This document shows, piece by piece, positions 13,244-27,429 of a stretch of DNA of 64,000 nucleotides. The translations under genes were made by a program, and so were the position numbers. Numbering within the stretch: position 1 is the first letter of the stretch; each line of letters begins with the position of its first letter. Source of the stretch: Sipunculus nudus (taxonomy: Eukaryota; Annelida; Sipuncula; Golfingiida; Sipunculidae); the NCBI GenBank assembly GCA_026874595.1, contig CM049322.1, positions 23,411,400-23,475,399 on the forward strand, written 5' to 3'. The notes beneath the pieces are model-generated. The model was not told where the DNA came from, searched no databases, and saw only the letters and a list, made by a program, of their open reading frames with translations.

Positions 13244-13605
13244 CTATGTTGATACATGTTGTAACTTGCTGGTTAGGACCTTGGTGATCTCCGCTGACAG
13301 GTAGTACCACTCCACGCCGTGTTGGTGCTTGTCCTGTTTGTCGGGGTGGTAATGTTGAATGGCGGACAGCAGCAGTTTTTTATCAGGCAGACCGGCCTGG
13401 AAGTTATGAGCAGTACACTTTGGTGGGTAAGTCGCGTAAATCACGGCCACCAAGTTCTGGGGTGGCAGCTTTTGTATATTCTGTAAGAAGTCCAGTTGAC
13501 CTCGCAGGCGTCGTAGAACGGTTTCTTTTTCTTTAGTTGCTTCTTCATCAGGATTGATATGTTTCTCATAATTTTCCAGAAAACTGCGGCTTTCGATGAA
13601 CCAGT
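13244..13605 (-). CDS. Terminal exon with auxilin-like J-domain core (residues 2068-2187)
   Basis: A TTTGTTACAG acceptor precedes position 13,605. The exon first encodes a charged helix (WFIESRSFLENYEKH, then TVLRRLRGQLDFLQN) and then a C-terminal J-like core: DKKLLLSAIQHYHPDKQDK followed by EWYYLSAEITKVL. HPD, the residues that stimulate Hsp70 ATPase activity in J proteins, falls at about 2154-2156, with helix II before and helix III after. The usual helix I with the YxxLGV-type signature is not obvious; LVAVIYATYPP may replace it, and helix IV is absent. Placement at the extreme C-terminus is like auxilin/GAK. Partner and activity are inferred. Confidence 0.82.
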
Positions 13606-16600
13606 CTGTAACAAAGTATATAAAACCTGAATAACTTAAGAATTTATTTTACTAACAAGTATTGTAAATAGGCATTTTATTATATTACACGAGTGAAGGC
13701 ACAGAGCAGGTATATCCTTAACAAGGCAACGTTTAAGCTCCTGCGCGTATATATATGCGTGAAAGATCGCTCAGATGATTTTGTAACTGTGGTGTTTCCA
13801 TGTGTCCGTCAGCGTATGTGCGTATATGCGTGAAAATTGCCAAATGAGTGATTTTCGCGCATAGGGTCTGCGTGAACTCTCGGATACGGGATAAAAGACG
13901 TCACTTCGCCATCTTTTTGAGGAAGACCTGCTCGATCTGCTGTACAACTATATTAGCCCGACAGTTAACATTCACTCATATACACGACCATGGGAACGGC
14001 TTTTTTTCACGCACATGCACACATACGCATATATACGCGCACATGGAAACACGGAACCTTACACATTTTGTTTACTATTCAGTAGGTTTTACTACGTATC
14101 CACTAAGTACCTGCATTGTGTATTACTTCCCCTTGGACATCACTAACTGAGTTGACCGCTTTCTGGTAGTAGTCTTTAGCTCGGCTCTTCTTCTGTAGAA
14201 AACAATCATAAATCTTCCCAATCCTGCTGTAACATATAGCTTCCTGTACGACGTCATTTCCGGCACACAGAGTTACGGTTTCTTTGTAAAAATCCACAAC
14301 GCTCAAGGCGGCATCTGTGACGGTCTGCCCATTTTGCTCGAAGAGCCTTTCCATTTCACGGTCAGCTAAAGAATTACAGCGGTGGATTATTACTATTTGT
14401 TTGTTGTTATATTCGTTGATATAGACATAAAGACTTCCAACTCAGCTTAAACCTAATATTGTTATGCTAAAAGGAAAAAGAGCTAACTTCCATTTCCGAA
14501 TATATACCTTTGTTGGTTAAAGATGATTTAACCAATGCACCGGTAACCGTTTTTTTTTTACTGGCGTTTTCTTTGTTTAACCTTCTCCATATGGGAGTAG
14601 TTATATAACCTTTGTTGAAGTAAACGACAGATGTTTGTCAATCAAGTTGCCTTCAGGCAGAGTTAGTATTGATAGAGTTGAGATTTTACCGATCTCCCGT
14701 TTGATGCCAGCCTCAGCCAGCCTGGTGAACTTTCCGATGTCCTCTTGAACGGATTTAACTTGAGAGAATAGTGGTTCTTTTTCCTCGCATAGTCTCAGGG
14801 CTTCCTCCACTGGAAAGTTCGCTTCTTTTAGAAAGCTGAAAAGAATCAAAGACGTTTTATATGGTTATTGTCCCATGGCCCCATTCCTTCAGTCCATAGT
14901 AGATTTTAACATCTTAAAAGCTCCGAAAAAAACGGGTTTGTTTTGTCAAAAGATTGTTACATATAATATTTAATTTACGTTTATGTTCTTGCCTGATATT
15001 TATACGGCACCTGATATTAATACGGCACCTGATATTAATACGGCACCTGATATTAATACGGCACCTGATATTTATACGGCACTTGATATTTATACGGCAC
15101 CTGATATTAATACGGCACCTGATATTAATACGGCACCTGATCTTTATACGGCACCTGATCTTTATACGGCACCTGATATTAATACGGCACCTATTATTAA
15201 TACGGCACCTGATCTTTATACGGCACCTGGTATTTATATGATATCTGCAGGGAATCTTACCGGAGACCCTCCTTGTAACGAGTGTCACAGTACGCCGTCA
15301 AACCACTCTTGTACATACACGTTGCCAAGGTAAAGAATCCGTTAGCTTTGGTGATGCTGTCGGGGAACAGAATGATCATGGCCTCCATGTCAGCTGGTGC
15401 TGCGTGATGCGATGACGACACAAACTGAAAGTACTGCATGGCCTCCATGAAACATTTCTCCATGTGGCTCGTCAGACTCTCTTTCCACTCAGAAGTCTCC
15501 TCAGCGCCCTCTTGAGACGCTGTCATAAAGTGCTGGAGAGCTTTTCTGAAGAAACTGTTCACTTTGTCCTAGGAACAGAATTGTTATACAATCAATCAGT
15601 ATGACCCATTACACACTGCAGCAGACTTAGATCAATGTTTATCTTTGAACTGTTCAGATCAGTATAGATATTAAGAACTTAATAATACGCGTATGTTGAT
15701 GTCAGAAAGTGACGATATGACCCATAATATGGCAACAGAGATTAATGGACAGACACGAGCCATTCAGATACAGACTTCATTTGATTGATTTATTAAGATA
15801 ATTATCATAAGAGATTTTAAAGGACTTCTAATAACAGTGACTACGTACGTAGCTTTCAGCACTGCCGATGACTGTTGTGAACTGCTGTGCCAGTTTCCAG
15901 CAGGTCATGCCGGCGTTCTTGGACAGCTTGGCCTTCTCCTCTCCATACTGCAGAGCTTGTTCATAGAAGACGAGAGCGGCCTGATACGTACTGACCACAT
16001 TCTCAATGGGAATCAGACTCGCGAACTTCGTATTGTAAAGGGCGTTTCCTTCTGCCCATAAAGCCTCCACTACAATAAGAAATCAAAACATTCATAATCA
16101 GAGGAAAGTACTTCCGTCCCTCTTCTGTTCCATTAAGGGATGTCCATTGGAATACAGCACTATTTTTATGCATTTGCAGAACAATTCTTATATTATGTAA
16201 ATTAAATGACCAGAATAGAACAAAATCCTTATACTTTCCAAACAAGTTTAAAAATGCAATAAAATCAACATCTTTGAAAGTGATGACTTTCGCACAATAC
16301 GTAAACCGATTGATGAGCATGAAGGACTTTAGTCACAGGCACAAAAACCATCAGATCCTCTTAGTGTTGTTTTTTACAAATCACTGGAAATACATAAATT
16401 TCATGGGACATATACCATAGTCGTGTTATTTTTGTTGAAAATTGTTCGGGTGAATCTGATTTTTACGATAACGAGACGGCGAGGAATTGTCATTGTAAGA
16501 TGGAACGTTGCATGTACTTTGCAAGGAGAACTAGAATACGGGTAGTCGACAAGCGACTACGTGTATCCGCCAAAATCAGAGTAGGACGGGTTGAGTGAGG

Positions 16601-19600
16601 CATAGATTGAATGGCAAGGGGAAATAGAGTTACATGTGTTACAAATTAGAATGGATATCTGCCACGTAAACATGATTGTAGGTTGCGCCACCTGTTATTT
16701 GAACGAGAAACTATCCAAGATTTATACACATGCAAAATTTCAGGTTGAAAAGTCAAACCACTGCAGAGATATGAGTGATTTTATCCCACAGCAGACAAAC
16801 AGATGGACGCTGTGCAAAAATGACTGCAGGTGGCGCCACCATTTTGTGTATGTTATAAAGCTATCCAAGGGCTACATTTGTGTAAAAAAATTTCCTGATT
16901 GGTCGAACGAGTCCGGAGATATAAGCATGGATGTCTACAGCGTGAACGTGAATCTAGGTGGCGCTACCTGTCATAAAATCAAGAAAGCTATGCGGGATGT
17001 ATACGCATGCCGAATTTCAGGTAATTTGGTCAAACCACTGCAGAGATATGAGTGATTTTAACCCAAGGCAGACAAACAGATGAACGCTGTGCAAAAATGG
17101 CTGCAGGTGCCGCCACCATTTTTGTGTATGTTATAAAGCTATCCAAGGGCTACATTTGTGTAAAAAAATGTCCTGATTGGTCGAACGGTTCCCGAGATAT
17201 AAGCTTGGTTGTCTGCAGCGTGCACGTGAATGTAGGTAGCGCCACCTGTCATAAAATCAAGAAAGCTATCTAGGATGTATACGCATGCCGAATTTCAGGT
17301 GAATAAGTCAAACCACTGCAGAGATATGAGTGATTTTAACCCGAGGCAGATGAACAGATGGACACTGTGCAAAAATGGTTGCAGATGGCGCCACTATTTT
17401 GTGTGTGTGTGTTATAAAGCTATCCAAGGGCTACATTGGTACAAAAAAATTTTCCTGATCGGTCAAATGGTTCCCGAGATATGTGGGTTAAAACGTGGAA
17501 ACAGACGCACAATGGACGCTGGGCAGAGAGGAAAGGTCGGAGGTCAAGGCCAAATGGTTAGGCACCAGTTCACATGTGACCCGATAATTGGTGTAAGTTT
17601 CGGAAAAATCCGTCCAGTAGTCTCAGAGGAGTTCTCCGGAAACGAACGCGGCGGCGGCGGCGGAACCCGGTCAAAAACATAGTATCCGCAAAACTTCGTT
17701 TTGGCGAATACAATAAGTGTGATAACTTTAACATCAGACCACTTAAGTCGACCTAACATCAGACCATTTAAGTCGACCGTGTAAGGATTCGAAAAAAAAT
17801 AATTAAAAAATGAGCGTGAAAAATGTAATCTGACAGGTAATCTTAGACGTGGTTCTAACCATTGTCTTAAAAAATAAAAACCTACGAAGCCTCCACATGC
17901 TACAAGATAAAGTTTGACATATCCCTTGAAATAATGCATTAAATATGCTTCATCCTTTGTTTTATGAATTAACACTTACTCTCCTTTCGTTTAATTGCTG
18001 CCTCAGAAAGTTCAACATGCTCCTTTATCTTCTGTATCAAACTTTCAACTTCAGTTTCAGAGTTTGGGGAATTTCTCAGTCTCACCACCTCCTGAACGAA
18101 GTACTCTGCTTCCTTCATGTATCTGTAATGTACATTGTTCATAATGTTTTATTTTGAAGGGCGTATTTGTATTTTATTTTTTATTTTGATCGGTGTATTT
18201 GTTTATTATTTTTTATTCTGATCGGCGTATTTGTTCATTATGTTTTATTCTGATCGGCGTATTTGTTTATTATTTTTTATTTTGATCGGCGTATTTGTTC
18301 ATTATGTTTTATTTAATCGGCGTATTTGTTCATTATGTTTTATGTTGATCGGTGTATTTGTTCATTATGTTTTATTTTGATCGGCGTATTTGTTCATTAT
18401 GTTTTATTTTGATCCGCGTATTTGTTTATTATTTTTTTATGTTGATGGGCGTATTTGTTTATTTTTTTATGTTGATGGGCGTATCTGTTTACACACATCC
18501 ATTTCCTGAATCGCGAAATGACACCAAATTCAGCTAAGTTTTTTTCCTTGTAAACAAAATGTACCTCCTGAACTAAAACATAGACGATACATATCACTAA
18601 TTACAAGTCACATTTTCACAGGCGATGCAGTTAATTATTTAATGTTAATAAAGTGATACATTTGACATTAATACCTGAATAGTGGCTGCTTTGTTACGAA
18701 GGTTGTTCACGAAATGAAATAGGATTTATTTAGATTGGACTATATATTATAGTAACAATTCGGACCGTGCTCTGTGGTATTTTTCACACACGGATCGCTG
18801 ATTAATTTCGGATCTCGGGATTGTGATGATATAAACACATTATGGATCGTGTTACGCCGGGCACTTAGATCGTATAATTATGGACATAGGGATCGTGTTC
18901 TCGTTGAAATCCAGTGTGACATCATGGTTAAGCAGTTAGAATGATTCCTGTCATTCACCTGATACAGCCCTTGAAGTCAGACGTACTGTAGGCTTCTAAT
19001 CCCTTGTCCCAGTACTGATTGGCAAGCACGACACACCCGTCTGCTCGGAGTTTGACATCCTCAGTTGACCCCACAAATTTCCCCATGTCAGCCAGAGCTT
19101 CTTGTCTGCTGCTAGAAACAAACCAGTCTAGAGCTGTCTTGAACATATCTTCCTTTAGTGGCAGAAGGTCGACATCTTGCTTGCTAGCTGAAGTGGCGTG
19201 CCTGACAGCGCGGTGGAACAGGTCTATTGTTTGTTCCTTATACATAGAATATATGCATATATTAACAATGATATAAGGTCACAGACCAGAAACAGTTACG
19301 ACCGATTTATTATACGGTTTAATATTATCAGAAGGAGCGAAATATTATTGCTGGGTGCGCATTTCTCTTCACCCAGTCAATTTGAAAGAGATACGTTGGG
19401 TTGATGTAGGCAGTGGGTTGTTCCCGCCAGATAGAACAGCTACGAGCGAAAAACGCAAACGGGAGTGATTTTTGAAAAGATGCGAGTTGTAGATAACAGA
19501 ATAATACTGAGAAATACGCTTGGAAGATAATTAAATACACCAATGAATGTGTCTGTTTTCATCCCTCCTCATATTTTCTTTTTGTTACATGTAGTAGACC

Positions 19601-22600
19601 TATCTATATAGGGCCTACCTCTTTTTTACGTTTATGTTGTGTAGACTGAACTCTGAGTTAAAGGAAAGCACCATAAGTTATACATAACATACAGCCCGCT
19701 TACATAAATACTATCACTGTTTCCAAGGCTCATCTGCATTAGCTCCCACGATACGTGTGCAGCCTCCTTGTAGTTTCTGAGCTTTTCTTCCTCACTGTCT
19801 ATAGAGTCTATGATCTCCTCGTACAGCTTCAGTGCACACTCGTAACCTCGATACTTGTCATGTGACATGTCTGCAGCCTCGGCCGACTTATACTGCTGTT
19901 CTGCCAGACGCCTGAGCCGCTTGACTGACATGTCAAGACGATACAATGTAAACATGCAAATTCGACATTCTGTGTTATAAGTAGTATTACATGAAAATTT
20001 GTTTAACAAGATATTTTATATGACCACAGAATACTATACATTGATTTCTACATGTTCAATAATTATATTGCTTTTACATGAGCAGGGTAACTACTTTTTT
20101 CAGATATCTTTAATCGAAATCAGAAATGATGGAGATCTTAAAGATACAACGATAAACAGGATTAAATCTAAATGTTAATAAACAGTGCATGGTTATGCTT
20201 AAGCCAATTAACTACTGATAGGTAAAGTTAGCTGTGCGGGTAATCTTCTATAGTTGCATTGTTAGTCAATCGTTATGCCGTGAACTCTGAAGGCATGTAC
20301 TCTTTCTGGAAGATGAGTTGTTTAGACATTGCGTGCCCTACCTTTTCTCTTCACCTCCACCATGGCCAGGTGCTGTTTGGCGTCGTCTGTTACATTGAGA
20401 AGGTCCGCGGAGGGCGCCGAGTCTTCACCACAAATAGTTGTTGCTTTGGAAGTAGCAGCCAGACATTCCGTCACATACCTGCACAGACATAAACCTCCCA
20501 TGCTATTACTATCATATACACGCATATCAGCCACAACACGCTGAATCAGGAGAAGGATTTGGTTTAAAAATACAAGGAAGTCCCGATGAAAACATAGATC
20601 ACACGGACTGTCAGTGTACATGTGCTACCAATGACATTTCCCAAAGAAAGCCCACACCTGAATTCAGGCACGAAGGCCAGTGTCATCTGCTCAGTCTCTG
20701 GGAAGCATTGGTAGAAGAGTACAACATAAGGAAAAAGGCAAGATAGGAAATTAAAGGCGACAGATGATGAGTAAGCAAAGTGAAGCAAAAGGGAGAATAA
20801 CAGTGACGGTAAATTCCACTGAAATCTGCTATATCGGGTTTGAGAGTCTTAAGAGTTCAGTCTATATCAGGGTGAACACCTGAATTTCATCTGAGCTGGC
20901 ACATGTATATCCATGACCATACCGCTTAAGTTCATATTATAGAAACGATGTCCTTAACAGGTCGTTTAATTCCGTTTCATTAATAAAGGGAAGCCAGATT
21001 CTAGAAAAAGATAAAGTCGGTGTATTTGGTTTGATGGATCTTTGATCGTAAAGCAGCCGGACTGTCACAGACACAAAATGTCTGGACAAAGATTCACAAC
21101 AGGAGGGTGTGCACTCTACCCAGGAAAGACATTGTGTACTGGTCATGGCAGACAAAGGTGAAACTAATAACGTTCTTACGCCTTCCTTGACAACTTAATT
21201 GGGTTGCTCGCTAATAAGGTGATTAAGATCATCCACAGGAATTAACATGCAGCCCGAGTTGATAGATTGTAAATTCAATGAAAACGGATTCAAAACAATA
21301 TACTTTTTCTTCGTTCAGATGATTACCTGAAGCTGTTTTCATAGTCGTCTACGTGGAATGTCTTCACCGCCTCCTCGTATAACTGATGTCCCAACCAAAC
21401 CAGCTCCTCTGACTTCAGAGGAACCTCTGGTAATTCTGCTATGACGTCATTCATCAGAGTCAGCGTCTGTGTGGGTGTCCCCCGAGAGAAGACGGTCTTG
21501 GCCTTTGTGTAACATTTATTGAGGGAGGAATTCAGTCGTTTCTTCCAATCATCAGACTTGTCTCGGCCTCCTGTATAAGCCTCGCCAAACTTCTGAACAG
21601 CCCGTGTGTAGTATTCTGTCACCGTTTTCTGTAATAGATTTAAATATAAATTAATTTAAAACTGATCACATAAATTATAATATGTTTAAACACAGTGCGC
21701 AATACATGTTGAACCCACCCTTTCTTAAACATGTGGAAAGTAGTACTTTTTTGCAAACAAATTTCTGTAAGTAACGCATTTTGGTATTTATTTCATATAT
21801 AATAGTTATTAAATGTATAGTCCTGATGCACGAGGTCACAGTAACCTGGTTCAGATTTGGTAGGAAAACTATTCAACAGGACACTGCGGGTCCAGAGATT
21901 ACAGACATGGGATGACAAACGCAAGGTGTACGTGAAAGCGCTGCTGAATTACAGCCGAGTTATCAATTAGTTTTAAGAGTCATGTTTTGTTCCGCTGAAT
22001 TGTTTTTTAATTGCACTTTGTATTGTTTCAATGTTTATTTAGATTTTTATGCAGTGAATGCCATGTATGGAACATAAATGAGGATGATTGAGAACATATG
22101 TGAAAAGAAGAATAAACAGCCGTTCCTGAATTAAATACAGGGCCATGGATATTAATAAATGATTCGTAAACTCACGGGGACGGCCGCTCCAGTGACATCC
22201 TCCGCCAGCAGATCCGCAAGTCTCCACAGAGTGACGGCCATGTTGGCACACACAGTCACTGTCCGACCAGCGTCCAGCGGGATACTCCACGCCTCGTCAT
22301 AGCAGGCCAGGGCGTCTTTGTACAGTGACATCTTCTTCTTGGTCGTCGCATCTTTCTCAGCGTTTCTAAAGTATCTATTGGCGTCTTCGATGAGTTTTTC
22401 CGCTAAACGATTAAACACTACTATACTTATGTGTGCCATACGTGTATACCAAAAGATCTATATGCTTTTGTATCTGGTCTGTGATCTCTTTGTAGTACAT
22501 AATCTATACTTTTCCTCAGTAAACATTATACACAGACAAATTAATACAAACAATCTTTGGTTAAGGAATATTACCAGGATAATACGATACACATCATAAA

Positions 22601-25600
22601 ACTTTAAGCAGTAATTACGTTAATACACATTATCCATTTGATAATTTATAATGATAGGTGTTATAATGAGACAGCAATGTTTCAAGTATTGATATATTCA
22701 AGCAGACAGTATACCGTGCTGCGTCGTTTGTGTTTTCTTCGCCTGCTCCATCTGTTCTGTGAATTTGCTCATCAAATCCTTCATACTCTCCTCAAACTCT
22801 TCTTCGTTTAAACAAGTGGCCTTTGCATCATGTATCAGTGAATTTCCTTCCTCAAGACATCTGTAAAATATGAAACGCTTCTTAAACCAATAGGATATAA
22901 AACAGGAATAAAACGTGCTCACATGTTCATGAGAATATTTCATTAATTTGTCAAAGAAAGATATATAAATAGATATTAATATCAAGTATGAATCCTCTAG
23001 TGTGTATAATACCTGATGCATTCCTGGTAGTTTTTGTTTGTGAATGCTTGTACAGCCATGTCTAACAGTGCCGCCCCAGCCCGTGTAACAGCTTGTATCT
23101 TCATGGCTAAATCTGTCAGCATGTTACAGCACAGCCAGTGGAGAGTTTTCATGGCGTGCAGGCCCTTCTCCTCCAGCAGCCAGTCAATGAAACTGCCTGC
23201 ACACTTCATCATGTTGTCCTGTATCTGCTGAGACCAGTCCGCGTCCTTAACAGACCTTCGGGAGTAGGCGTTGAAGAAGTTCTCCGTGGCCTCCCGGTAG
23301 TACCGCTCTGTATCTGCTTCCTGTGCCAGATTAACCAAGTTATAAGCGGTTACTTCAGATATTTAAGTCATACACATCTACGTGTTGCTATTTCTTTAAC
23401 TAGACCTAGTTCATTTAGTCCTAAATTAATCCAAGTCCATCTCTTCTTCTGCGGGATGCCTTGCGGCATAAATTACTCCACTTCAAAATGGTAGAAGATT
23501 AGAAGTCACACGAAACCTTGGGGTTTTAGTGCAATTCATTAAGTTATTCTCCCAAGATGACAAGTGAAATTGTTCGCAAATACAATGATGTATAATTTTA
23601 TTCTTAACCTGTATCAGATAAAAATGCTTTGAAGATAAAATTGATGAAACGTATTAAAACCATGATTTTCGTATTAAAGCGATTTATCATCTGAACCAGA
23701 CATGGTTTATATTGTATCTACCTCTGTATCGTGTCGAGTTTGTAACGTGGCGAGTTTCCAGCACGTCATTGCCACGTTAGCCGTGACGGTGACGTTGACG
23801 TCTTCCCTACACGTCAAAGACGCGGCTTCCTTGAAACACTCCAGGGCGTGGGTCAGGGCCTCGTGTTCATTCACAGACGAGGATTCTTTATAAAGTTGTC
23901 TCCCCTTCTCTTTTAAATTTACCACTAAAAGTATATATATATATAACGTATAACAAAAGCTTATACGGATTGTTTTTTATTCAACATATCCTAACGTATC
24001 TCCTATTATGGACCCAGAATTAAATTACTTCTTTTATTTGAGACGGAGTCGTTTTGCTCATGTGCCATGGTTTCTTTAGACATATTGGTGCTATGTTAGG
24101 TAGGCCTTATGTAGACACTACATATTATGTATGCGCGTAAATAATGTGAATTTGTTAAACTGATTTTCTAGTTACCTAGACATAAAAGAAACAAGAACAG
24201 GCACTGATATGTTCTTTTTCAAAACATCTGGGTCTTGTTCACTGTATACGTCTGTAACAGATGGGGTAAACAACGGGTATGCAAGACACAGGCAGGGTAA
24301 TATAAACGTACAGAATACAGATTCGTGACTTACCCGTGAGCTCCTGCTCCGCCAGACGGAGCTGCTTGTCACACTTGTCCTTGAGGCAACTTGACGTCCT
24401 CACCAGCTCTATGTTGGCGGCACACAGACGTCTCACGGCTTTAATCGCTGACACACAGGTTTTTAGGAAGCTGTACAGAAAAATTACACGTTCAGATTAA
24501 AAAATTGTCCGACAGTCAATGGATCTCTTGTACAAACCAATTAACGTATTATTGTCATAGAGAAATTTTACCTAATTGTTATATGCTAAGGAAACATTTA
24601 ATCACACTTTTCCAAATATCAAGAGAATCTTTTGATATTACTCATATATTCACAAACACATTCTTCACATCAAAGGGTAAATATCTGGCGAGTTCCTTTA
24701 TGTGACACAACAAAGTAAACAGATAAGCTGATATCTAAATTGTTCACTAATGGGCATGACCAAACAAAATCAGAGAGAAACGTCCAAAGTAGGATTTTCG
24801 AACGATTCGCGATAAAAGCGAATGTCGAAAAAATGGCCAAGCAAAACATTCGAAGAAGATTCTGTGTCACGGTTTATGCGTAGTTCTCACAACGTGTGTT
24901 CGAATGTCGTGTGTCGCCTTGCCGAACTCTGGTCACTCCACAAAAAAAATAAGATCACCTGACTAAAATGCAAACAACACTGATGTTGCACGAATCTCCG
25001 GCAACATTTGTGCGGACATTTTGCGACTTATGTGAGCTGAGCTTCGTGTGCATATTTCGCGAATAACGAACGTCGAACGACATTTATGAGATTTTCATAT
25101 ATATGTCACCTTAAATACGAGTATTGGACTTGGTCATTTTTTCGACATTCGCACCCTTCGTGAATCGTTCGTGTGCCCCGTAAAACCCACTTTTAGCTGA
25201 TCATATATAGATACAAACACTAAGGCGGATCTCCCTGCATGCCAAGATCACCGACCTTACACTCTCATGGTACTGATACATCTGGAAGGCGTCTGTCCCT
25301 AACTGTATCAGGACGTTGGCCAGCTGGAAGCTTAATTCTCCCTTGCTGCTACATTCAGGGATCAGTTCCTGTAGTAATTTGATGTCATCCAAAATGTCAA
25401 GACACTGCTTTACTGGCAGAAGATTGCTGGCGTCTTCATAACAATTGATCAGTGAGGTCATCAAACTTGTCATCCATTCAAGCCCTTTCTCTTTCCCATT
25501 CTTCAGAGTTATTTTGAAATATTCAATTGCTCTGACAAAATATTCAATTTTTTCCATTTGCTGTAAAAAACAAGGAAACTATTATTAAGAAAAGCAAATA

Positions 25601-27372
25601 TATTACTCGACTTTTACGTCATTAGTCATGGAGTATCGGGAACGATGCCAAGTGCGTCCTCCGGGGGCAGTTTCTATATTTTCCCATAAATCAATCCCAA
25701 ATAATGTTGAAAGGTATATCGCATCTATCAGAAAATACAACTGTCCCCGACGTGTACTTGTGGACCTGTTCCGGCACAGTTGATATGCCAGTGTAATATA
25801 TAGAGGGGTGCCTAATGTTGAAGAAAACGTGGATGACTTATTATAAAACCACTATTCTATCAGTTTTATTCAACGGAAGGCATGTCTAAATAATTAACTA
25901 CGTAGAAATGGAATCAAACAAGTTCTGTGACGACCACCTGTGTGGTTTACCTCTGTATCCAGACTGCTGTCAGATCCACCAGAAGGCAAACACTGCGCCA
26001 GGTGCCACAGAACCATGGCCGCGCCCTCGTACGTCCCAACTCTCTCCTCTTCCGGCAGGTGGAGATCCAGAATATCTGTGTAACACCGTAGTGCCTCCAG
26101 ATACACTCTCCTGGCACCCTCCAAGTTCACAGTCTTCCTCCCCGACAGGTGTAGTGTTTTAGCCTTGTCCATCAGCTCCTGGGCTGAAATCATGTATATT
26201 AATGTTAAAATATATTGCTCCTAACATTGGGCCTGTGGTCGTGATGTGACAGGAACAATGTCAAGAGTCATTTTGTCTCATTTTGCCATAAATTCTGAGG
26301 ACTTTGACATAATTTTACGAAGGATCCAACGCAGCGCCATGTGTCTGAGGGCTTTTTCTAAAGCAAGAACGGGTTATATGCTTGTATATACAACACATGA
26401 ACTACCATAGATTTATTAGGATGCACACGTAGTAATTTATATTACCTTTAATCCTAGTCTTAGAGGAGTGTTTCAGTTCTGTAACCTGATTGAGTAGTTT
26501 CATTATTTCGGTGTCCTTAGTTGGCTTATCTGATTCCAATAAATAACTTTCACTTTCTTCAATATATCTGTCATGGAAAAAAAGGCAAAATGATTTAAAA
26601 AGTCCTGATTAAAATTACAAACTATTCTCAAATATTTAAACAATAGAAGTATCTAGGATCCTATTGCATCGAGCTCCTGTAACAAACCACAAAGAATTTA
26701 GCAGGGTCATTTCTATGCATCGATTGTTAAGCGTTGTAGAGGAAATTGTATATATTTTTTTGGTATATAAAGTATAAAGTTATACCATCAATCGATATTC
26801 TTTAGACACCAGTAACAACACGGACATTTATTAATCTCTATGTTAGTACATGTTAATTCAGACGTGCACCTGGATTATATTTCTTTCATATAAACATTAC
26901 CATTTGGGATTATTTAAGCTTTCCACGAACGTAAAAGAATTTTGTAGAATATATAGACGACATAGGCACTCTACCGGAGGCATGTATAAAAATCCCGCTG
27001 GCCGTGAGCCTCGGATCCCCGGAGACAGAGACAGCGGGCGACCCTGAAGCTCGTGGTCGTCTTTAGTTTGCCTGCTGGTAGTTTTCTGTGAACCTCCTTC
27101 ATGTCCTGTAAGCTTTCGTCACCAGCACCCTCAGAAAACCAGTCTAGAGCCTGACTCACACACTCCTCCATCTCTGTCTCAAGGTCTTCCAGCCATTTCC
27201 CTGTCATGGCAGAGTGGTTTTGGTAGGCGGACGAGAAGTGGTCAACAGCGGATAGAAATTCAATCCTGGCTTTGCTCTTGGTTTCCTGTACACATAGTAT
27301 AAGCTATATGATAATCTGACCACAACAATTAAACATCTCTTAATGTTGATGATTAAGAACACATTAACAAAT

Positions 27373-27429
<57 letters not shown>

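Noticed and set aside
14601-14689. Downstream extension of exon C9 to a GTTATA donor
   Set aside because: It ends in phase 0 and would read A10 out of frame; the GTAAAA donor at 14,690 gives phase 1 and a continuous protein.
14914-15333. Repetitive ORFs of 95-124 residues on both strands over the 18-bp array
   Set aside because: They are translations of a tandem repeat lying in an intron; the array has no spacers and so is not a CRISPR either.
16636-17682. Chain of plus-strand ORFs (139, 73 and 135 residues) sharing similar sequence
   Set aside because: They repeat with the 276-bp unit of the mobile element and recur in the second copy with broken frames.
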